Shown piece by piece: positions 47,001 to 53,126 of a stretch of 53,126 nucleotides of DNA; the first letter of the stretch is position 1; each line of letters begins with the position of its first letter. This DNA comes from Spirogloea muscicola (taxonomy: Eukaryota; Streptophyta; Zygnematophyceae; Spirogloeales; Spirogloeaceae): assembly GCA_009602725.1 (NCBI GenBank), contig WELB01000020.1, positions 1,003,701 to 1,056,826 on the forward strand. Reading direction: 5' to 3'. Position numbers and translations under genes: made by a program. Under the pieces are notes generated by a model, which searched no databases, was not told the DNA's origin, and saw only the letters and a program-made list of their open reading frames with translations.

Positions 47001-49454
47001 GGCAGCTTGAAGCACCCTCAAGGACAGGAACCCCTGCCATTGTTCTGATGCATTTGATTTTATTGCTGGGAACAGCGCCAGTGAGCTGCGGTATTTCTTG
47101 TCATGCTAAGGCAATGAAGGACCTTACAGGACTTGCAAGTTGATGCAGCGTGTCAGCAGGTCTGGAAACAATCCAGTGAATCTGTTGTATGAGAAATCCC
47201 TGAAAGTAGCGGTGCAACATAGACTCTGCCAATTAGTGATGCTCTTGAAGACCATGTATGCATCTCGCCAATTTTTAAGCAAGTAGCCTCCCTCATATGG
47301 TTGTCTGTGGGCAGCTGATTATCAAGTGGCAGCTTGCTTGCATTTCAGAAGATAAGCAATGTAGGAGGAACATTGAAATTTGTCCAAGTCATACACGGTT
47401 GTGAGGATATTGTTGCGATAAACGGGTCCGCTTGGCACAAAGATGGGGCCTGTCAATTGATTGTGTGCCACTTGACTGCAATTGCGAAGTACACCACCCA
47501 TGAGTTTATCATTTATCAATCGGATATACATATGTGCATGATCACGTTGTGGATCTGCAATGCTACAAGCCTTTGGCATTCCGTATCGTGTCAGATTATA
47601 GTCAAAATGTCATGTGATGCCTGAGTCACATATTCACGTGCGGACAGAGCTCACGAAACAGCCAGCGTCTGCATGTGAAGTCTTGATTCTCACACTTTCT
47701 GAAGCGCTTGCATCTGTATGTTGGGAATGGTGCCATTAAGGCTGTTGTAGTCTAATATGCTGTGGAGGTGCAGGGGAGAGATCGTGTCAAGAACAACGCA
47801 GAAACACGAAGGCCAGAGCTCATGGATAAGAAGCTGGAACAAAGAGATTGCCGAGCTAAGTTGAAAATTGCAAGATCACAGCATCAACCATCTCAAGCAA
47901 GGTGTGAAAACTAGCAACGTACAGAATGACAAGTCTGGAGAGTTTTGTGATACTGGGTGGTATGCTGCCCGTGAGGTTGTTGCAGCAGAGATGGCTGACA
48001 CACACGGCACAAAAGACCAGTCAAGCATCTGCTAAAATATCAGGGCAGGGCACTGGGATGGTCAGAACGACATTGTAACATTGTCTCGTCTCACTTGCAT
48101 GCTTCCTAGACGCCCATAATCAAGTAGCGTTGCCATGTACCAGATTCAACTTTTTTAGTAATATCAATATGTAGGAGGAGGTCATGAAAGATAATAAGCT
48201 TAAACATTTGTCTTTTATATCCATCTATTGTATGTGCCACTAGGACAGGAAGTTCTAGCTCAGTTGCAGAGTGTATGTATGCAGTCAACATCAGACTGAG
48301 ATCTACACACGAGAACTCACAGCAGGGTGAGCACAGAAAGCTGCCCGATGCTCGCTGGGATACTCCCACGTAAGAAGTTATGGTCTAGGTTCCTGCAGGC
48401 AACTCTGTCAACTCTGTGACATGAGCACCAATGCCTTGCTCTTTTGGGCCACAACGCACAGAACAATGCGGGAGCCCAATGAAGAAGGTGAGTGTAGATT
48501 GATCTCGCACAGAAGGTCGAGTCGGACGAGGTTGCCAATAGTAGAGGGAATGCTTCCCGTAAGCCGATTGCCATAGAGATACCTTGCGAAGCACACGCGA
48601 GGAGTGGCATCAGATGCTCGTCAGTGTATCTCATTTACGACATTATTTACAAGTATAAAAGGAACCAGCATGTAAATGGCTGCTGGCAAGGGGACTACAC
48701 TGTAAGTACTGCGAGCAGGGTGATGGGGAGAGCAGTGACTCACAAGCACGTTAGGCCCGTCAGGTTGCCAATCGAGGGGGTGATGCTCCCATTGAGGTTT
48801 GAGTTCACAACCACTCTGTCAATGCACGAGCTCGGCTGCACTTGCATCAAGCAACGTGGACGGACGACAAAAGTCCGCGGACCAAGGGGGACTTAAAGAG
48901 CCTGGTGGAGACGGCGGAGTCAGAGGCGGCACCCTCCTGAAGTGGGCGGGCAAAAGCCCGCCACCAACCTACTCACAGCGAGCTGACACGATTGGTCGTC
49001 AGATTGCACTGGATGCCGTGCCAGGCGCAGTTGCCCCCCGTGGAGTTGCAGGCGGCGCAAGGGTTGGACCCCACCCAGCTCGACAGCACCGGCGGATTCA
49101 GCACCGCGGCCTTGAAGTCCAGCAGGGCCGCCACTGCAGGGCCCGCTCCCGGCAGTGGAGGCTCAGCAGCTTTCTGTGCAGGCTCTTCGAGCAAACAGGT
49201 CCTCAGCTAACGAGTAGGTCACTGCTCTCTAAGAACATCACAGAGCGGCTGTGAGAGCCAGCCGGGTGCATGCAGAGGGTGATTATGAGTATATTCGCGG
49301 GCAGGCAGGGGTGCCAGCGGACGCACGGTCGGGGTGCACTCCGAGCAGGCGGCGGCCGGGCGGGAGCTCTGCGAAGGCGGCGGCGGCGGCGCCGGAGTCG
49401 CCGGCGGCGCGGCGACGGCGGCGGCGGCGAGGAGGAGGGGGGCGGCGGCGCCAT
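44092..49454 (-). CDS. LRR/Cys-rich secreted protein gene L2 (18 exons)
   Basis: Paralogue of L1. Exons (minus): 49327-49454, 48977-49133, 48744-48815, 48511-48582, 48321-48392, 47923-47994, 47694-47759, 47395-47475, 47128-47199, 46768-46860, 46429-46646, 45972-46086, 45688-45786, 45340-45441, 45092-45187, 44775-44900, 44478-44579, 44092-44275. It has an LRR N-cap (LSSWVGSNPCAACNSTGGNC), 72-nt LRR exons (LCCNNLTGSIPPSITKLSRL), the cap-like exon ending QRPASVCAAVPAP, and Cys-rich modules CIPDYNDPYNLTC, CTRASLGDGSRC, NGSCAVTSN, GAGHCLYDYGAKDNISC, NGTCAQISPLPDGTSC, GKCMLKFLSNGTPC and EGKCQTDSYKPVDTPC. It ends ILDP-stop. Exon 1 is 128 nt where L1 has 157. The Ala/Leu-rich signal-like stretch and the RRLLGVHPD end are in different frames, so a base is missing or the start lies elsewhere. 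All other exons keep frame. Likely an extracellular protein; ligand unknown. Confidence 0.83.
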
Positions 49455-49499
49455 GGCGGCGGAGGGAAACGGAGCTGCTGTGAGAAGTGGCGCTCCCAG

Positions 49500-49590
49500 T
49501 CAATGGGGGCAGGGGCTGTGAGAAGCCGGCCCAAAAAGGATTGACAAACGGTTCGAAGGGGGCCAGAAATGACGGAGGGGCCTGAAGCGC
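49500..49590 (-). mobile_element. Family A 3' UTR upstream of L2
   Basis: GGGGCTGTGAGAAGCCGGCCC (imperfect hairpin), then AAAAAGGATTGACAAACGGTTCGAAGGGGGCCAGAAA, the inverted family A UTR layout. It lies about 50 bases upstream of the L2 start codon. Confidence 0.55.
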
Positions 49591-49734
49591 AGTGGCAGAA
49601 CAGGGGGAGGATGGACCGTCCCGCAGCTACGACTGAGCTAGCTGCCCGTGGGATTAAATGAGCGGCCAGGTGCGCACACAGGGGTTGTGGTTCACGACAT
49701 GATTAGCGGTCCACATCAAATGGCCCGGGGGGGG

Positions 49735-49780
49735 GGGCGGGGGGGGTCGGGGGTTCGACTCCCGCCGGCCCCCAGCTGGC
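49735..49780 (+). tRNA. Possible tRNA 3' half (B-box)
   Basis: GGGGGTTCGACTCCCGCCGG contains a perfect B-box/T-arm (GGTTCGACTCC) with a five-pair stem (one wobble pair), followed by a C-rich acceptor-like strand. No 5' half or A-box precedes it, only a G-rich run. It may be a tRNA relic, a SINE piece or chance. Confidence 0.3.
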
Positions 49781-49999
49781 TGCCGGCCCTGGATTTTGCG
49801 GGGGGGTGCGTGCCCGGCCCACAGAGCGCCGGGGGCCACCCCCTCGCCACCGTGGCAATCCAGCTGGCGCCGGCCCAGCCACGTAGGACCGCGTCAGCGT
49901 GTCAGGGCCACGGCGGCCTCGACTCGCGGGGGTGGCGACTGCCCCACAGTCACCGTCAGCGGCACTCCGTCGGTGGCTCGTTCGCGCCGATTCGACAAA

Positions 50000-50790
50000 G
50001 GTGGTGATGTGGCGGTACACGTGGACAGAACCGGTGGACTTAACATCGGTCTGGTGTGAAGAGAGTCGCGACCAGGCTACCTCCGGCACCTCGTCGCCGC
50101 GATGTGCCGCCCGAATCGCTCAATGAGAAGCCCGAAGAGAAGCCGAGAAGCCATCAAGCCCGCTTCAAGTGTGACCCACCTTGACGAGTGTGGGCGGGTA
50201 CCGGCCAGGCTAGCGTCTGGTAATGGTAGGTACTGGTGGAGGTGACGGTCCCAGGCAACACTGGCCGTGGGACACGGGTGCCAAATGGGCCAAGTGGCCT
50301 GGCCCCCAGAGAATGTGATAATTTGCCTGACCGAGCATATCGGGTCGGGAGAACCGGGGCCGAGCATCTTTTCGGCCGAGTCTTTCATTCTCACCATTGG
50401 CTTGAATTGGCCTCCCTTTCAATTCATGCGCCCCGCGCGCCTTCTCTCACCAGAAGTGGCCCCAGCGCCGCCGCCGCCGCCGCATTGTCGACGGGCGTCT
50501 TCGCCCCTGTCGCGACACGCCAAGGAGACGTTGGGCTCATAAGGGCAGCCGCGCATCTAGAGATACTCCGTGAAGCTCCGCATCCGATTGCGTGAGACCG
50601 GCTCACACTTAGTATGCTGCGGAGACTGTGACCTTGTGTGTCTCTAAAGTGCAGCATTCACACATCGTCTCGCTCGAGCTGCTTAGAGACTGTTGCACAT
50701 TCTTGCGTCAGTAGCCCTCGTGTACGACATTTCTTGACTTCGTTCCGCTTTGTGGTACTAAGTGTGTGACTTGCCTCCCACCTTCTTTAC
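50000..50790 (+). repeat. Dispersed repeat D, copy 3 with class C insertion
   Basis: It is co-linear with 28680-29030 in its first part and with 41580-41960 in its last part. At about 50395-50555 it carries extra sequence beginning with the class C box (TTGAATTGGCCTCCCTTTCA, then ATTCATGCGCCCCGCGCGCC). Over about 45 bases this is identical to 40172-40216. No open frame is shared between copies. Confidence 0.6.
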
Positions 50791-51039
50791 CTTGAGAGTC
50801 AATGAATCATCCTTCACACTTTGCTCCATGTCATCTGTTTTCACCTCTAACTTTTACACTACGCTACTTCGTTTCCAGACTTTATTTGTAAATTCTGCCT
50901 GCCGCGTAGGCCCTGACACGTCACTGTTTCGTCTCAACCTGAATCATTGACGCTAGTATGGCAATCAGCGCTGTGTGGCACGACACCGCCCTGGTTTATT
51001 TTTGCCAGGTCCGCTGTCATGAGACATCCCGTTAGTGGC

Positions 51040-51520
51040 TTATTGATGTCGATCTGACAAGGCATGTGAGGTGGCTGCGCACGTGGACATCCGAGGCACG
51101 TTATCAATCAGTCCAATATGAAACAGGATTTGCGGAAACGGCACCTCCAGCTCATCCCTGGTCAGGTAAGTGCTCATTCGCAGCTGCGTCGTCGGTCCGA
51201 CATCGGCGGGCAACCTCATTCGGCCATGCCAATCGCTCAACAGAAGTGCCGCTGAGCCGTCGATGACATCGGCGGGCCAACCCCATCCTACCGTCTCAAA
51301 CACTCAAGTGCGTATCTGCCGCAAGGCTGTGAATCTGGCATCAAAGGGCAGACCCCATCCTACGCCCGACGAGGAGCCGAAAAGCCCTAAGGCCGCTCCA
51401 ATGGGATGTCCCATCCTGACGACCGAAGGCGGGTACCGGCCAGGCTAGCAGCGGGTGAAGGTGAAAATTATGAGGGAATAGCAATCCCAGGCTACACTGG
51501 CATTGGGGAGTAAGGGTGGA
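51040..51520 (+). repeat. Dispersed repeat D, copy 4
   Basis: Shared blocks are GATGTCGATCTGACAAGG, GGTGGCTGCGCACGTGGAC, GGCGGGTACCGGCCAGGCTA and CAATCCCAGGCTACACTGGC. Confidence 0.5.
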
Positions 51521-51547
51521 GGGAATTACGTGCATTGGAAACAAACG

Positions 51548-51590
51548 AAGGCCCAATGGCCAAGTACAAAGGCAAGCACATCTAAAGAGA
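51548..51590 (-). mobile_element. Family B 3' UTR fragment
   Basis: GGCCCAATGGCCAAGTACAA then AGGCAAGCACATCTAAAG matches the inverted family B 3' UTR (compare 42282-42316). Confidence 0.5.
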
Positions 51591-51604
51591 AAGCAGCAAT
51601 AGCG

Positions 51605-51757
51605 CTCTCAGGCTACACTGGCCTTGGGATGAAGGGTGGAGAGAGGAGCCAAATGGGCCAAAGAGCCTGCTCCAGAAATAATGCCATTCCTGCCGACCGG
51701 CACATGCGAGCGGAGGGCTGGGACCGAGCAGTTCTACTCGGTCCAGTCTCCTTCCCT
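51605..51757 (+). repeat. Dispersed repeat R, copy 2
   Basis: It closely matches 5325-5487 and ends abruptly at the start of the retroelement ORF. It is either the insertion target or a 5' UTR carried with one copy only. Confidence 0.6.
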
Positions 51758-53126
51758 AAGCCTTTGCGCGTGCAAGACGCTTTGGCAGAGCAGGAGAGCT
51801 CTCTCGAGCCGCTCAGGCCCTCTGCCCCGACCCCTTGGCAGCAAACAATGAGGCCACTGAAGCCACCTTGCGCCAGCTGCATCCTCCTCCTCAGCACCCT
51901 CTTGAGCCCTGGGTTGGCGAGCTCCCCACTCCTCTTGAACTTTCAGCAGATGCGCTCCGCACGGCCCTCACCAAAGGCCCCCGAATGGTGTCTGGAGGCC
52001 CTTCTGAATGGCTCTTCGAGCACCTTCGGGACATCTTCCAAAATGGAGACGAAAGAAGCTTCTCTCTGCTCCTCTCCACCTGCCGGCACATCACCAGAGC
52101 CACCATCCCCCCCCGCATCGCCGACGCTCTCAACTCCAGCCACCTGCTGGCCCTGGCCAAGCCGTCAGGTGGTGTCAGGCCCATCGCCATGACAGAAGTA
52201 ATAATGCGGCTGGTGACCAAGGCTTTGTGCGGCGAGCTAAAGTCCCAGCTGTCCACCCATTTTGCACCCCACCAATTGTGCTGGCATGTCCTGCGGGGCA
52301 GAGGCCCTCGTCCACGGGATCCGCGCAGCGCTGGATGTCAACCCATCACACATGGTCCTTGGATTGGACATAGCCAATGCATTCAACACTGTGGAGCGCA
52401 ACGCCATCATGGAGGAGCTGCGTGATCACTTCCCCTCCTTAATCCCCTATTTCCTCATGGCCTATGGCCGGCCAGGGCGGCTGCTGTGGCGTTCGGAGGA
52501 GTCTTGGACGACCTTATGGTCCACAACTGGCACACGCCAGGGAGATCCCCTCAGCCCCATACTTTTCGCCTTGGCACATTCCCGAGCACTACGGCGCACC
52601 CAAAGCCTGCACCCGAACCTCCTCTTCCCCTCCTATGCAGACGACACACATATCGTCGGCCCACCGTCAGAAGTCATGGCGGCTTATCCCTTGCTCGTAC
52701 ACGAACTGAGCACAATGGGCCTGCGGGTCTGCCCCACCAAGAACGTGGCATGGTCACCACGCCCCCTCCCCACCAACCTCCAGCTCCCACCAGGCTGCCA
52801 GACCCCTGCCAATGGGCTGGCTGTTCTCAAAGTTCCCCTTGGCACACCATCCCACATTGCGGAGGACTTGCGTGAACGCCTGCAGCAACACCTTGCCCCC
52901 CTTCCCTCCCTTCCCCTCCTCGGAGATCCGCAGCTGGCGCTGGCCATCCTTACTCGCTGCATCGGTCAACGAGCTGGCTACCTGCAGCGGACAGTCGCCC
53001 CAACGGACATGGTGGGCGAGCTGTACAAGGAGTTCGACACCTCCCTCCGGCAAACCCTGGCTTCCCTGATTCAACACCCATCCTTCCCCTCACCTTCATC
53101 CTCCCTGCAGGCATCCCTTCCCACAC
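51758..53126 (+). mobile_element. Family B retroelement, RT domain, runs off window
   Basis: The frame begins ARARRFGRAGELSRAAQAL, then LRQLHPPPQHPLEPWVGELP and WLFEHLRDIFQNGDERSFSL. RT motifs are LALAKPSGGVRPIAM, VLGLDIANAFNTVER (first catalytic Asp), TGTRQGDPLSPILFAL and YADD at 52634-52645. After the RT it stays open to the window edge through VGELYKEFDTSLRQ. A 2-base deletion relative to the minus-strand copy, near 52275 (HFAPHQLCW), shifts the frame between finger and palm. Otherwise this is the best-preserved RT here, with intact catalytic motifs. The zinc finger and RLE should lie beyond 53126. The upstream end meets repeat R. Confidence 0.87.

Overview
The window is nuclear DNA from a green-lineage eukaryote, most likely a streptophyte alga or early-diverging plant. 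The evidence is a multi-exon calcium-dependent protein kinase (CDPK), plant-type LRR genes built from 72-nt phase-2 exons, a divergent NAC-like domain, degenerate TTTAGGG telomere-type repeats, a plant-type tRNA-Pro half, and GT-AG plus a few GC-AG introns. There are no bacterial operons and no CRISPR. Two runs of N (27066-27176 and 39471-40019) are assembly gaps.

Layout. 1-9950: stacked, mostly 5'-truncated 3' ends of non-LTR retroelements whose ORF ends in a zinc finger and a restriction-like endonuclease (RLE). They lie in both orientations around a segmental duplication (2825-3960 and 7285-8945). 10097-15976: a CDPK gene on the + strand. 16800-21190: a 37-bp minisatellite, a 5'-truncated + RLE element, and a long - strand copy with reverse transcriptase, thumb, zinc finger and RLE. 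22700-24280: NAC-like gene pieces on the - strand. 24972-28236: a broken LRR/Cys-rich gene on the + strand with a large (CT)n tract in one intron. 28680-32000: dispersed repeats, a Ty1/copia-type Gag remnant with an internal palindrome, and more retroelement ends. 32330-32822: second copy of a small repeated ORF. 33152-38605 and 44092-49454: two paralogous 18-exon LRR/Cys-rich genes on the - strand. 38690-43140: retroelement mosaic including a tRNA-Pro 5' half. 49500-53126: dispersed repeats and the 5' part of another RT copy running off the window.

Two themes stand out. First, the RLE retroelements share a C-terminal signature (S-D-L-x-x-L-[ST]-R-G-Y-stop). Each subfamily carries its own short hairpin in the 3' UTR: A, GGGCTGG-N5-CCAGCCC; B, GGCCA-N2-4-TGGCC; C, GAATTG-N10-CAATTC. 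Second, the three LRR genes continue into a chain of small Cys-rich exons. Nearly all of these start and end in phase 2, and nearly all end in a Cys codon plus two bases. The stop comes directly after the last module, which suggests secreted LRR/Cys-rich proteins without a kinase.

All homology calls come from reading motifs by eye. No database search or alignment program was run.
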